From Flavisolibacter nicotianae (GTDB lineage: Bacteria; Bacteroidota; Bacteroidia; Chitinophagales; Chitinophagaceae), in NCBI RefSeq assembly GCF_003628535.1, contig NZ_RBCI01000013.1, positions 62,001 to 126,000 of the forward strand: a stretch of DNA of 64,000 bases, written 5' to 3'. Below, one piece after another: positions 53,203 through 62,549 of this stretch. A program made the translations under genes and the position numbers. Numbering within the stretch: the first letter of the stretch is position 1; every line of letters begins with the position of its first letter. The notes beneath the pieces are model-generated. The model searched no databases and was not told the DNA's origin. It was given only the letters and a program-made list of their open reading frames with translations.

Positions 53203-55953
53203 ATGGCTAACGAGCTTAAATCCAAAACACCTAAAGTTGCTGAAAAACCGGAGAAGAAGGAAAAAGCTGACAAAGCGGAGAAGGTAGTTAAACCCAAAAA
53301 AGCGACGTCACCTGCCAAAAAAGCTACCGGTTCTGCATTCAGGAAAGAAAAAGAAGAGAAGATCGACTTAAAAAAACTGGCAAAAGATGAACGTACCCAA
53401 AAGATCATGGGCACGGTTTCACTGCTGGTTTCCGCTTTCCTGTTTATTTCATTTATTTCCTATTTTTTTACCTGGAAAGAAGACCAGTCGCAGATTTTCA
53501 ACAAAGGCATCGGCTTTCTGTTCGACAATGACACCCGTGTCTCCAACCTTCTTGGACGGCTCGGCGCCTATGTTTCCCATGGCCTCATTCGCCAGGGGTT
53601 TGGATTGGCTTCGTTTCTTTTCTGCTGTTTCTTTTTTGTCGTCGGCATTAATAAACTGTCGGCCCGTAACGTGTATTCCATCTGGAAAAACCTGCGTTAT
53701 GTGACGATCGGCCTGGTGATACTGTCTGTAACACTTTCTTTCCTCTTTTCATCGCTTGATTTCCCGTTCGGCGGCAGCGTGGGAGATATGATCAATGCCT
53801 GGCTGAAATCCTTTCTCGGCTCAGTCGGAACAGCCTGCCTTCTGTTGGCTGTTGGTGTTTCTTATTCCATCTGGCAGTTCAATCCCACTTTTGAAGTGCC
53901 CATTCGCAACAATTCAAACGAACCGGAAATAGAGGAGCTTACAGAAAACGAAGATGCCGTAAACGAAGAGGCGGAGACGGAAATCCTCTCGCCGATTCAA
54001 CTGGCGAAGCAGACGGCCACTATTAATGATCTGTATGCAGCAAGGGAAGAAGCGGCAGAAAAACCGGTGGCTCCCAATGCCCTGAACGGGAGCGGCGAAA
54101 TGGTGTTGAACATCAACCCGGCAAAAGACGAAAAGGATTATGGGTTCTCGGTCGTGGAGCGTGACGAGCCGGAAGAAGACGAAGAAGAGGAGATCGAGGA
54201 GCCGGAAGAAGACGTTCTGCCGGTGGAAGAACCAGCCGTCGAACCCCTGGTTGACGATATCCGGCACGAGGAAGAAGAAAAGATAACAAAGGAGCTTCCG
54301 ATCGAAGGGCCAAAACTTTTCATCGAAGAGCCGAAGCCTTCCAAACCGGGAAAGCTGGCTCCTGAAAACATTCAACTGGAGATAAAGACGGCTGAAGAAC
54401 CGCCGGTTGAAGAAGGGGAGGAGCGGCAAAAGGATTATAGTGACCTGCCACCCTATGAGCCGACACTGGACCTGCGGGATTACAAATACCCGACGGTGGA
54501 TTTGCTGGAGCAGCATGGCAGTGAGCGGATTGTGCAGGACCCCGCGGAACTCGAGGCCAACAAAAACCAGATCATCAACACGCTGAAGAACTACGATATC
54601 ACGATCCAGAAAATCAGTGCTACGGTAGGGCCGACAGTGACACTTTACGAAATCGTTCCGGCGGCCGGTGTGCGCATTTCACGCATCAAAAACCTGGAAG
54701 ATGACATCGCCCTGAGCCTGGCAGCGCTTGGTATTCGTATCATCGCACCAATCCCCGGAAAAGGAACCATCGGTATCGAAGTGCCCAATGTGAAGAAAAC
54801 GATCGTGAGCATGAAAACGCTCCTGTCGTCCGAAAAATTCATCCACAACACGCACAGTCTTCCGATCGCCATCGGGAAAAGAATCGACAACGAGAACTTC
54901 ATCGTCGACCTGGCTTCGATGCCCCACTTGCTGATGGCCGGTGCCACGGGGCAGGGTAAGTCGGTTGGGTTGAACGCCGTGCTGGTTTCGTTGCTTTATA
55001 AAAAACACCCCTCACAACTGAAGTTTGTGCTGATTGATCCGAAGAAGGTTGAATTGAGTGTTTACCGACATATCGAGAACCATTTTCTCGCCAAGCTTCC
55101 CGGCGAAGAAGATGCCATCATCACCGATACAAAAAAGGTGATCAATACGCTGAATGCCCTTTGTATTGAAATGGACAACCGCTACGATTTGCTGAAAGAA
55201 GCGGGCTCCCGGAACATCAAAGAGTACAACGAGAAATTTACGCGGCGGCGCCTGAACCCGCAGAAAGGGCACCAGTACCTGCCCTTTATCGTACTGGTTG
55301 TGGACGAATTTGCAGACCTGATCATGACGGCCGGCAAAGAAGTGGAAATGCCGATAGCCCGCCTGGCGCAGTTGGCCCGTGCAGTTGGTATCCACCTGAT
55401 CATCGCCACGCAGCGTCCGTCGGTGAACATCATTACCGGTACCATTAAAGCGAACTTCCCGGCGCGGATTGCCTTTAAGGTTTCGAGCAAAATCGACAGC
55501 CGTACCATTCTCGATGCCGGCGGTGCGGAGCAACTGATAGGTAAGGGCGACATGCTCATCTCCTATAACGGTGAAATTACCCGTTTGCAGTGTGCGTTCG
55601 TGGATACACCGGAAGTGGAAAAAATTGTAGACTACATCGCCGATCAGCGCGGCTACCCGCAAGCCTTTATGCTCCCGGAATACGTGGATGAAAAAGAATT
55701 GGAAGGAAAAGACTTCGATGCCAGCGACAAGGATCCCCTGTTTGAAGATGCGGCGAAGCTGATTGTTCAAAACCAGATCGGTTCCACCTCTCTTTTGCAG
55801 CGCCGGATGAAGCTCGGCTACAACCGGGCCGGCCGCCTGATGGATCAACTCGAAGCTGCCGGTGTGGTAGGACCTAACCTTGGCAGCAAGGCAAGGGAAG
55901 TGCTGATAAAAACAGATGCCGAGTTGATGGAATTTTTCGAAACGCTGAACTGA
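53203..55953 (+). CDS. ftsK: DNA translocase FtsK/SpoIIIE
   Basis: 916 aa. Lys/Ala/Glu-rich N-terminus, then about four membrane helices (about 70-225) that anchor it at the septum. An acidic, Glu/Pro-rich linker follows (about 235-425). The motor domain has Walker A GATGQGKSVGLNA (about 580-592) and Walker B LVVDEFADLI (about 700). The C-terminal winged-helix gamma domain contains TSLLQRRMKLGYNRAGRLMDQ, which recognises orienting KOPS-like DNA. It pumps the chromosome termini apart and activates XerCD. I choose ATG 53203 over 53185 because the -7 box lies between them. Confidence 0.96.
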   Translation: MANELKSKTPKVAEKPEKKEKADKAEKVVKPKKATSPAKKATGSAFRKEKEEKIDLKKLAKDERTQKIMGTVSLLVSAFLFISFISYFFTWKEDQSQIFNKGIGFLFDNDTRVSNLLGRLGAYVSHGLIRQGFGLASFLFCCFFFVVGINKLSARNVYSIWKNLRYVTIGLVILSVTLSFLFSSLDFPFGGSVGDMINAWLKSFLGSVGTACLLLAVGVSYSIWQFNPTFEVPIRNNSNEPEIEELTENEDAVNEEAETEILSPIQLAKQTATINDLYAAREEAAEKPVAPNALNGSGEMVLNINPAKDEKDYGFSVVERDEPEEDEEEEIEEPEEDVLPVEEPAVEPLVDDIRHEEEEKITKELPIEGPKLFIEEPKPSKPGKLAPENIQLEIKTAEEPPVEEGEERQKDYSDLPPYEPTLDLRDYKYPTVDLLEQHGSERIVQDPAELEANKNQIINTLKNYDITIQKISATVGPTVTLYEIVPAAGVRISRIKNLEDDIALSLAALGIRIIAPIPGKGTIGIEVPNVKKTIVSMKTLLSSEKFIHNTHSLPIAIGKRIDNENFIVDLASMPHLLMAGATGQGKSVGLNAVLVSLLYKKHPSQLKFVLIDPKKVELSVYRHIENHFLAKLPGEEDAIITDTKKVINTLNALCIEMDNRYDLLKEAGSRNIKEYNEKFTRRRLNPQKGHQYLPFIVLVVDEFADLIMTAGKEVEMPIARLAQLARAVGIHLIIATQRPSVNIITGTIKANFPARIAFKVSSKIDSRTILDAGGAEQLIGKGDMLISYNGEITRLQCAFVDTPEVEKIVDYIADQRGYPQAFMLPEYVDEKELEGKDFDASDKDPLFEDAAKLIVQNQIGSTSLLQRRMKLGYNRAGRLMDQLEAAGVVGPNLGSKAREVLIKTDAELMEFFETLN

Positions 55954-56003
55954 TTCCAATAAATAATGGGCGAGGGGCAAAGGTGTAATGTGTCAATCAC
56001 CGA

Positions 56004-56021
56004 TTGCCAATTGCCCATTGC
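56004..56021 (+). repeat. TTGCCAATTGCCCATTGC repeat, copy 2
   Basis: 18 bases identical to 52204-52221, in the ftsK-lolA spacer. Confidence 0.6.
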
Positions 56022-56111
56022 TTTTCGATTCGTTAACCAAAGCAAGTGTTAAGATGCATTTTACCAGTTAATCCCGGTACATGCATTGCCTTCTTAGTGT
56101 CGTTAATCGGC

Positions 56112-56119
56112 TATCTTTG
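56112..56119 (+). promoter_or_regulatory. TAnnTTTG -7 element of the lolA-like gene
   Basis: TATCTTTG, 29 bases before ATG 56149. Confidence 0.6.
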
Positions 56120-56148
56120 CCAAAGGATTTTTTACCAAATCATCAGTA

Positions 56149-56814
56149 ATGAAGAGACTATTTACGCTGTTCACGTTTGCATCCCTCACCTTATGTGCAT
56201 CGGCTCAAACCGCTAAGAACCCTACGAAGAGCGACCCCGACGCAAAAAAAATTCTCGACGCCGTCAGTGCCAAATTCAAAACATTTGCAGCCCCGCAGGC
56301 TGCGTTTACCTACCAGGTGGAAAATGCCCAGGGTAAGGCTCTTTCAACCAAACGCGGTACCGTGGTTATGAAGGGAAACAAGTTTAAAGTATCCATGGAC
56401 GGAATGGAGATTTTCTCCGACGGGAAAACGGTTTGGAATTACGACAAATCGGCCAATGAAGTGACCGTGAACAACCTCAACGAAGGTGGTAACGGCATGA
56501 CCCCGCAAAAGGTCTTTACGAATTTTTACGACAGGGATTTCTTTTACAAATTGAACGGTGCGAAAAGCGTCAGCGGGAAGTCTGTACAGGAGATCGAACT
56601 GACACCGACGGATAAAACCCGTCCGTATTATAAAGTGTACGTATGGGTTGACAAAGTGGCCAATACGATTTACAGCGCCAAGTTTTTGGAGAAGTCCGGT
56701 GGCCGTTACAGCTATATCATCAACAGCCTGAAGCCGGCATCTTCAGTTGCCGACGCGGAATTTGTTTTCAACAAAAGCAAATATCCCGGTGTGGAAGTGG
56801 TGGACTTACGGTAA
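56149..56814 (+). CDS. LolA-like outer-membrane lipoprotein carrier
   Basis: 221 aa. Signal peptide (MKRLFTLFTFASLTLCASAQ), then a LolA/LolB-type beta half-barrel: FKTFAAPQAAFTYQVENAQG, RGTVVMKGNKFKVSMDGMEIFSDGKTVWNYDKSANEV, and a C-terminal YYKVYVWVDKVANTIYSAKF. The family ferries lipoproteins across the periplasm from LolCDE to the outer membrane. Sequence similarity within it is low, so a related lipid-binding role is possible. It has its own -7 element and terminator, so it is monocistronic. Confidence 0.85.
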   Translation: MKRLFTLFTFASLTLCASAQTAKNPTKSDPDAKKILDAVSAKFKTFAAPQAAFTYQVENAQGKALSTKRGTVVMKGNKFKVSMDGMEIFSDGKTVWNYDKSANEVTVNNLNEGGNGMTPQKVFTNFYDRDFFYKLNGAKSVSGKSVQEIELTPTDKTRPYYKVYVWVDKVANTIYSAKFLEKSGGRYSYIINSLKPASSVADAEFVFNKSKYPGVEVVDLR

Positions 56815-56872
56815 TGCCGTTGATCCGGGACGAATAGGATTGATAAGTTTGAAAGGAACATAAATATTTTTT

Positions 56873-56905
56873 AAAAAACCGTTCAGAAATGAACGGTTTT
56901 TTTTA
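56873..56905 (+). terminator. lolA-like gene terminator
   Basis: AACCGTTCA-GAAA-TGAACGGTT followed by a run of eight T's, 60 bases after the stop. Confidence 0.9.
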
Positions 56906-56950
56906 TCTCATAAATCCCATGTATTCCGTCTATCCCAGTTCAGACTTTGC

Positions 56951-56958
56951 TACATTTG
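56951..56958 (+). promoter_or_regulatory. TAnnTTTG -7 element of tex
   Basis: TACATTTG, 34 bases before ATG 56993. Confidence 0.55.
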
Positions 56959-56992
56959 CTGCCCTCATTATTGAAGAACCACCATTTGTGTT

Positions 56993-59257
56993 ATGGAACT
57001 GAAGTATATCCAGAAAATTGCAGAAAAGCTTTCTCTTAGCATCAAACAGGTTACCAACATCGATAACCTGCAGGCCGAAGGCGCTACGATCCCCTTTATG
57101 GCCCGGTACCGGAAAGAAGCAACCGGTAATCTCGACGAAGTGGTCATTGGAGCCGTGGTAGAAGAAATTGCCTATTTCACCGATCTTGATAAACGCAAAG
57201 CCACTGTTTTAAAGACGATTGACGACCTCGGGAAACTGTCGCCGGAATTGAAGGCGAAGATTGAAGGCTGTTATAATGCGACGGAGCTCGAAGACATTTA
57301 CCTTCCCTATAAGCCGAAGCGTAAGACAAGAGCCACGCAGGCTATAGAAAAAGGCCTGGAGCCACTGGCAAAATTGCTGTTTGATCAGGCAATTGTGAAC
57401 ACCGAAGAAGAAGCGGCAAAGTTCATCACGGCCGATGTGAAAGACACGAAAGAAGCCCTCCAGGGTGCCAGGGATATCATTGCCGAATGGGTTAGTGAAC
57501 ACGAACAGGCAAGAGCAAAAGTGCGCCAGCTATTTGCCGAAACAGCCACGCTGACGTCCAAAGTGATGACGGCGAAAAAAGACGATGCGGAAGCGCAGAA
57601 ATACCGCGATTATTTTGAGTTCAGCGAGTCGCTGGGCAAGAGCCCTTCGCACCGCATTCTTGCCATCCGGCGGGCCGAGAAAGAAGGCTATCTCCTGATG
57701 GACATCAACATCGATAAAACCATCGCCGTTGAAGGCCTGGAAGAGATTTTTGTCAAGGCATCCAACCCGGCTGCAGCAGAAGTGAAGAAAGCAATCGATG
57801 ATAGTTTTAGCCGCTTGCTGAAGCCTTCGATCGAAAGCGAATTTCGCCTGGCCAGCAAGAGCAAGGCCGACGAGGAAGCCATCAACGTGTTTACCGAAAA
57901 CCTTAGGCAGTTGCTGCTGGCTTCACCCCTTGGTTCAAAAAAAGTATTGGCGATCGACCCCGGTTTCCGCACGGGCTGTAAGGTTGTTTGCCTCGATGCC
58001 CAGGGTGCACTGGTAAAGAATACAACCATCTACCCGCACCCGCCGCAAAACCAGTGGCAGGAAAGCGTTGCGGAACTGAAATCTCTCGTGGAGAAATACG
58101 GCATCGAAGCCATCGGCTTCGGAAACGGTACGGCCGGAAGAGAAACCGAAACCCTGGTTCGTTCGATTGATTTTGGCAGGCCGGTCAGCATCTTCCAGGT
58201 CAACGAAAGCGGTGCATCGATTTACTCGGCTTCGGAAGTGGCCCGTGAAGAATTTCCCGACCACGATGTAACGGTGCGAGGTGCGGTCAGCATCGGCAGA
58301 CGGTTGCTCGATCCGCTGAGCGAATTGGTCAAAATCGATCCCAAATCGATCGGCGTTGGACAGTACCAGCACGACGTGAACCAGACAAAACTGAAAACAG
58401 CCCTCGACCGAGTGGTCGAAAGCGCGGTGAACTTTGTGGGTGTGGACGTCAACACCGCATCCAAGCACTTGCTGCAATACGTGTCGGGCATCAGCGCCAC
58501 GCTGGCCAATAATATTGTGCAATACCGCAACCAGAATGGTGCGTTTCAAAGCCGCGAGGAATTGAAAAAAGTGCCGATGATGGGACCTAAATCGTTTGAG
58601 CAATGTGCCGGATTCCTGCGAATTGCCGGTGCGAAAAATGTGTTGGATTCATCCTCGGTTCACCCGGAGCGTTATGCGCTGGTGGAGCAGATGGCAAAGG
58701 ACGTGCAGGCTTCGCTGGAGGAGTTGATCAGGAATAGCGACGTTCGAAAGAAGATCAACAAAAAGCAATACATCAGTGAAGCCGTAGGAGAGTATACCAT
58801 CGAAGATATTTTGAAAGAACTGGAAAAACCCGGTCGCGACCCAAGGGCACAGATCGAAGAATTCCGTTTCGACGAAACCATCAAAAGCATCGAAGACGTA
58901 AAAGTAGGGATGACCGTTCCGGGTATCGTTACCAATATCACGGCCTTCGGCGCCTTTGTCGACATCGGCGTAAAGCAGGATGGGCTGGTGCACGTGTCGC
59001 AATTGAGCAACCGTTATGTTGCCGATCCGAAGGAAGTGGTGAAGTTGAACCAGCGTGTAACCGTCACGGTAACCGAGGTTGACGTGGCCCGGAAGCGGAT
59101 TGCCCTCACCATGAAAGATAAAAATGCAGCAAATGGTGAGCAGCGGTCGGGTAGTGGAATCGGGCTGTCCAAACAACCCAAACAGGGCAAACCGGCAGCG
59201 CCGCTGAATAGCTTTCAGAAAAGCCTGCTGGACCTGAAGAAAAAATTCAATGACTAA
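56993..59257 (+). CDS. tex: Tex-family transcription accessory RNA-binding protein
   Basis: 754 aa, the usual Tex length. In order: an HTH-rich N-terminal helical region (GATIPFMARYRKEATGNLDE), a YqgF/RNase-H-like domain (KKVLAIDPGFRTGCKVV, about 318-450), tandem HhH motifs (VSGISATLANNIVQYR, REELKKVPMMGPKSFEQCAGFLRI, about 495-560), and an S1 domain (VGMTVPGIVTNITAFGAFVDIGVKQDGL, about 640-712). It binds nucleic acid and influences transcription; in several bacteria it affects virulence-gene expression and rescue of RNA polymerase. A Lys-rich tail follows the S1 domain. Own promoter and terminator. Confidence 0.96.
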   Translation: MELKYIQKIAEKLSLSIKQVTNIDNLQAEGATIPFMARYRKEATGNLDEVVIGAVVEEIAYFTDLDKRKATVLKTIDDLGKLSPELKAKIEGCYNATELEDIYLPYKPKRKTRATQAIEKGLEPLAKLLFDQAIVNTEEEAAKFITADVKDTKEALQGARDIIAEWVSEHEQARAKVRQLFAETATLTSKVMTAKKDDAEAQKYRDYFEFSESLGKSPSHRILAIRRAEKEGYLLMDINIDKTIAVEGLEEIFVKASNPAAAEVKKAIDDSFSRLLKPSIESEFRLASKSKADEEAINVFTENLRQLLLASPLGSKKVLAIDPGFRTGCKVVCLDAQGALVKNTTIYPHPPQNQWQESVAELKSLVEKYGIEAIGFGNGTAGRETETLVRSIDFGRPVSIFQVNESGASIYSASEVAREEFPDHDVTVRGAVSIGRRLLDPLSELVKIDPKSIGVGQYQHDVNQTKLKTALDRVVESAVNFVGVDVNTASKHLLQYVSGISATLANNIVQYRNQNGAFQSREELKKVPMMGPKSFEQCAGFLRIAGAKNVLDSSSVHPERYALVEQMAKDVQASLEELIRNSDVRKKINKKQYISEAVGEYTIEDILKELEKPGRDPRAQIEEFRFDETIKSIEDVKVGMTVPGIVTNITAFGAFVDIGVKQDGLVHVSQLSNRYVADPKEVVKLNQRVTVTVTEVDVARKRIALTMKDKNAANGEQRSGSGIGLSKQPKQGKPAAPLNSFQKSLLDLKKKFND

Positions 59258-59260
59258 AGA

Positions 59261-59290
59261 ACGAGCCCTCAACCGAGGGCTCGTTTATTT
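59261..59290 (+). terminator. tex terminator
   Basis: ACGAGCCCTC-AACC-GAGGGCTCGT then TTATTTTG, 3 bases after the stop. Confidence 0.9.
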
Positions 59291-59385
59291 TGCGCCAGTC
59301 GCTGCAGAAAAGCTATCGATTTCTCTCTGCTGTTATCTGTCATCCGTCATCTCCAAAAGAGCTTCCAGCCTGAAGCGATGTGCCG

Positions 59386-60336
59386 TTACTCCAGTGGAAT
59401 TCGCTTTGCGTTTTTGCCCAGCCACTGTTCGAAATTTTGAAGTTCCGGATTGAGTTCTCGGGAATAATATACATCGCGAACGCTGTTGCATTCCTGTTCA
59501 AAATCGCGGTAGAACTGGAACATGTTTCCAAGATCGTCGGCACCCGGGAACCCAAAATTCCGGTAGGTTTCCGGCGAAACATTGTTGAAGAGCACTTCCT
59601 GTCCCAATGCTTTCGAAAGCGCCGCCGCCATTTCGTCGCCGGTCAGGTGTTCGCCGGCAACACCGACCGTTTTACCAACCAGTTCCTCGCCCTTTTTAAA
59701 GATGCCGTAGGCGCATTTGCCGATGTCTTCGGCGGCAATGCCGGCCATTTTTTTGTTGTCAAGCGGGAAGGTGAGGTAGTACTTGCCATCCGGACCTTTT
59801 TTCGGGCCGGAGCCGAAATAAATAAAATTGTCCCAGTAGAATGAGGCCCGGAAAAACGTGGTCGGCACACCTAGGTCCCTGAAAAATTTATCCGATGCAC
59901 CTTTGCCGTCGAAATGCGGCACTTTGTATTTTTCGTGGATCGTCGGCATGCGGTCATCGTCCAGTGGTACGTATTCCCGTGTGTCCTCCAACGTTGACCA
60001 GATCACGTGTTTGATGCCGGCTTGTTTGGCCGCTTCCGCCATGCGCTTTGCTTCCCCCATTTCTTTTTCCGGTGAAAAATGCGCCCAGAAAAACGTCACA
60101 AAATAAGCCCCGTAGGCTCCGTCGAGTAGGCGCTTTAAGGCATCGTCATCATCGATGTTGCCTTTGATAATTTCGGCGCCCATTTCCGCCAGTTCTTTTG
60201 CCTTGGGAGAGTCGGGGTCGCGGGTCAGGGCACGCACGGCGAATTCGCTGTTTTTGTCGGAAAGAATGGCGTGGGCCAGGCTGCCTCCCTGGGCACCTGT
60301 CGCGCCGACAATGGCAATAATCTTCTTTTGTGTCAT
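59386..60336 (-). CDS. NmrA-like NAD(P)-binding protein
   Basis: 316 aa, an atypical short-chain dehydrogenase of the NmrA/HSCARG group. It has the Rossmann nucleotide-binding GATGAQGGSL (11-20), the RALTRDPDSPKAKEL segment that contacts NADP, and AYFVTFFWAHFSPEKEM. It lacks the YxxxK catalytic pair of true SDRs, as is usual for NmrA proteins that sense NAD(P) redox state rather than catalyse. Monocistronic; the gap of 96 bases to the next gene on the same strand makes co-transcription possible but uncertain. Confidence 0.88.
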   Translation of the reverse strand: MTQKKIIAIVGATGAQGGSLAHAILSDKNSEFAVRALTRDPDSPKAKELAEMGAEIIKGNIDDDDALKRLLDGAYGAYFVTFFWAHFSPEKEMGEAKRMAEAAKQAGIKHVIWSTLEDTREYVPLDDDRMPTIHEKYKVPHFDGKGASDKFFRDLGVPTTFFRASFYWDNFIYFGSGPKKGPDGKYYLTFPLDNKKMAGIAAEDIGKCAYGIFKKGEELVGKTVGVAGEHLTGDEMAAALSKALGQEVLFNNVSPETYRNFGFPGADDLGNMFQFYRDFEQECNSVRDVYYSRELNPELQNFEQWLGKNAKRIPLE

Positions 60337-60432
60337 AAGCTGATTTTGAATTAATGAAGAGTAGGTCGCAGGTTGGTCAAACTAAAATTTCAGTATAAAT
60401 GTCAGGAAAGAAACGGGCGGCAACGGCCGGCC

Positions 60433-61341
60433 CTATCCCGCGGAAACCGGTGCCGGTTTTTTGAAATCAATCAACGCAGGATTTTCCATGTATTGTCGCA
60501 CATGCAAGTGCATGCTTTCCATGGCGCTGATCCAGGTCTCATCGTCGATGCTGGTAGAAGCCAGCCAGTCTTCATCCGGTTGCGATGCCCGCCATTGTAA
60601 AAGCGGTGCGGCATCGGGACCGGCCGGGTTACGAAACTTCTTGCTTTTGCCTTCGATGATTTCGGCAACAACATTCGCCACAACGCCTGGCTGCACATGG
60701 CTTTCAAGCGACGCGGCAAAAAAGGAAAGGAACCGTTTGAAATTGGGATACCGCGTTTCGAAGCTGACTTCTCCTTTCGAAAAAATTGGTGTTTCAATAA
60801 CGCCGGGTTCCACAAGTGCCACACGGATTCCAAAGGGCTGCACTTCCTGCGCCAGGCATTCGCTCAATGCTTCCACTGCGGCTTTGGTAGGGGCATAGGA
60901 GCCGTGGAAGTGGCCGTAAATTTTGCCGGCAATGGAGGATACGTTGATGATGATTCCCCTGCCTTTTTCCCGCATGGAGGGCAGAACGGCTTTTATACAC
61001 CGCAGTGTTCCAAAATAATTGGTCTCCATGTCGGATTGAAAAGCCTTCAGCGGCAATTCCTCTACGGCACCGACTGCAACGGTGCCGGCATTGTTCACGA
61101 GGACGTCGATAAAGCCTTCCTGGTCCATCACCTGTTTGACGGCTTTTTGGATGGACGCCTCGTCATTCACGTCCAGTAAAAGAATGTCGATCGGCAACAA
61201 CTCTTTTGTAACGATTGCGGGTAACTCCGATTTTGATGGATCCCGCATGGTGGCGTACACCTTATTGCCTTGCTTTGCAACATGAAGTGCGGTGGCCAGG
61301 CCAATGCCTGTGCTGCATCCGGTAATTAGGACAACTGACAT
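60433..61341 (-). CDS. Short-chain dehydrogenase/reductase (SDR)
   Basis: 302 aa from ATG 61341 (MSVVLITGCSTGIGL). Rossmann glycine motif GCSTGIG (8-14), NNAG at about 85-88, catalytic serine in INVSSIAGKIYG and the YxxxK pair in YAPTKAAVEAL. All residues of the classical SDR tetrad are visible, so an NAD(P)-dependent alcohol/ketone oxidoreductase is likely. The substrate is unknown. The open frame upstream of ATG 61341 adds 18 residues with no support. Confidence 0.92.
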   Translation of the reverse strand: MSVVLITGCSTGIGLATALHVAKQGNKVYATMRDPSKSELPAIVTKELLPIDILLLDVNDEASIQKAVKQVMDQEGFIDVLVNNAGTVAVGAVEELPLKAFQSDMETNYFGTLRCIKAVLPSMREKGRGIIINVSSIAGKIYGHFHGSYAPTKAAVEALSECLAQEVQPFGIRVALVEPGVIETPIFSKGEVSFETRYPNFKRFLSFFAASLESHVQPGVVANVVAEIIEGKSKKFRNPAGPDAAPLLQWRASQPDEDWLASTSIDDETWISAMESMHLHVRQYMENPALIDFKKPAPVSAG

Positions 61342-61690
61342 AAAAACGATTTTGAGGTGAGAAAAAGCAGCATTCAAAAAGGCCGTCGCCCTCAAAAGGT
61401 AGGAGCTATGCGGATAAAAAGGTACGCCAATTTGGTTGTGTAGTCAAGTAGATGACGGATGAAAAAAACATCGTGTTCGGGTTTTTGCCATCGTTTTTCT
61501 TTTCCGGTAGTCAGTCACCCGGTTGCCGGAATTTTTCAAATTGTAATCGCAAGAACCGGGGACTTGTACTGCTGCTTTTCAATTGTGGCAGGTATTGCAG
61601 GAGCACTACAGGTTTCAAAAAGGCAGTTGGATTCTGTCAGCCGCCGTCATGCCAGGCCCGGATTGGCACCACGGCATATTTTGTTGTTTT
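61342..61690. other. Spacer without supported gene
   Basis: 349 bases between the divergent-looking SDR start and the DoxX stop. Several short overlapping frames occur; none has a domain, signal peptide or favourable codon pattern. No repeats seen. Confidence 0.5.
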
Positions 61691-62074
61691 CTAGTGAGAA
61701 GTCGACCTGGTCTTCCTGTCAAGAGGTCTGAAATACCAGGATAAAACAATAATAAGCAATAAAAATAAGGACGGCATCGCTTCTGTAAACGGCTGGCCGA
61801 CCGCAAGATGAGAAATGGCTGCACCCGACATTGCAAAGAAAAATCCGGCATATGCCCACTCCTTCAGGAGGGGGAATTTCGGAATGAGAATAGTGATCAC
61901 CCCCAGGATTTTCCAAATCCCGATGATGGACAACAAATACAGGGGATAACCAAGGTTCGTCACTGTCTTGTTATAGCCACCTGTTTGAAGCATTTGTTGA
62001 GTGCCGCCTGCCGTCATTGCGATTGCAAGAAAAATAGTGACGGTCCAATAAATGATTTTGTTTCGCTTGCTCAT
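61691..62074 (-). CDS. DoxX-family membrane protein
   Basis: 127 aa, four hydrophobic helices with the DoxX-like pattern (IFLAIAMTAGGTQQML, GYPLYLLSIIGIWKILGVITILIP, AYAGFFFAMSGAAISHL). The family includes subunits linked to thiosulfate/quinone chemistry and membrane redox stress, but the role here is not established. Its start overlaps the SRPBCC gene's end by 4 bases, placing it last in an arsR-SRPBCC-DoxX operon, a set seen repeatedly in Bacteroidota. Confidence 0.88.
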   Translation of the reverse strand: MSKRNKIIYWTVTIFLAIAMTAGGTQQMLQTGGYNKTVTNLGYPLYLLSIIGIWKILGVITILIPKFPLLKEWAYAGFFFAMSGAAISHLAVGQPFTEAMPSLFLLLIIVLSWYFRPLDRKTRSTSH

Positions 62075-62544
62075 TGCTGGATGATTTGTTTTTTTGCAAT
62101 TTCCTGCAACCGGTTATGCGCCATATTTATGCCTTGTGCAAACGGCATTTGCAGAAGCTGGTTTCTGAATGCTACCGACTTGAACACGATGTGCATGGTG
62201 AGTTTGCTCCGTTCGTCAGTAAGCTTTTCAAACTCCAGGTATTCGAGTTGAACGGGAAAAGGCGAATTTTCCATTTCAAATGTTCGTGTGATTTTTTTGT
62301 TCGGGATGAATTCATGGATTGTCCCGTTTGCCGAAAAAACTACAGTCCCGTTATGCGACGTTTCAAAGCGGTAACCGCCGTGGATCCTATTTTCAAGTTT
62401 CACCACTTTGGTTCCCATCCATTGTTCTACCAGTTCGGGTTCTTCGTATGCTTTAAATAGCAATTCCAGGGGCAAATCAAATTCCCTCGTGATGACAATT
62501 TCCTGTTTGCCCTTTTCGGCAGCCACTTTTGTTTTTTGTTCCAT
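62071..62544 (-). CDS. SRPBCC (AHSA1-like) domain protein
   Basis: 157 aa, one START/Bet v1-like SRPBCC domain of the AHSA1 group. It shows EIVITREFDLPLELLFKAYEEPELVEQWMG at the start and MEN...YLEFEKLTDERSKLTMHIVF in the second half. The domain encloses a hydrophobic pocket for a small ligand. It sits between an ArsR regulator (5-base gap) and a DoxX protein (4-base overlap), so the three are translated together. A ligand-sensing or detoxifying role is inferred from this context only. Confidence 0.9.
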   Translation of the reverse strand: MEQKTKVAAEKGKQEIVITREFDLPLELLFKAYEEPELVEQWMGTKVVKLENRIHGGYRFETSHNGTVVFSANGTIHEFIPNKKITRTFEMENSPFPVQLEYLEFEKLTDERSKLTMHIVFKSVAFRNQLLQMPFAQGINMAHNRLQEIAKKQIIQQ

Positions 62545-62549
62545 TTGTT

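Noticed and set aside
61452-61731. Two overlapping plus-strand frames between the SDR and DoxX genes
   Set aside because: No domain, signal peptide or plausible start context, and they overlap one another.
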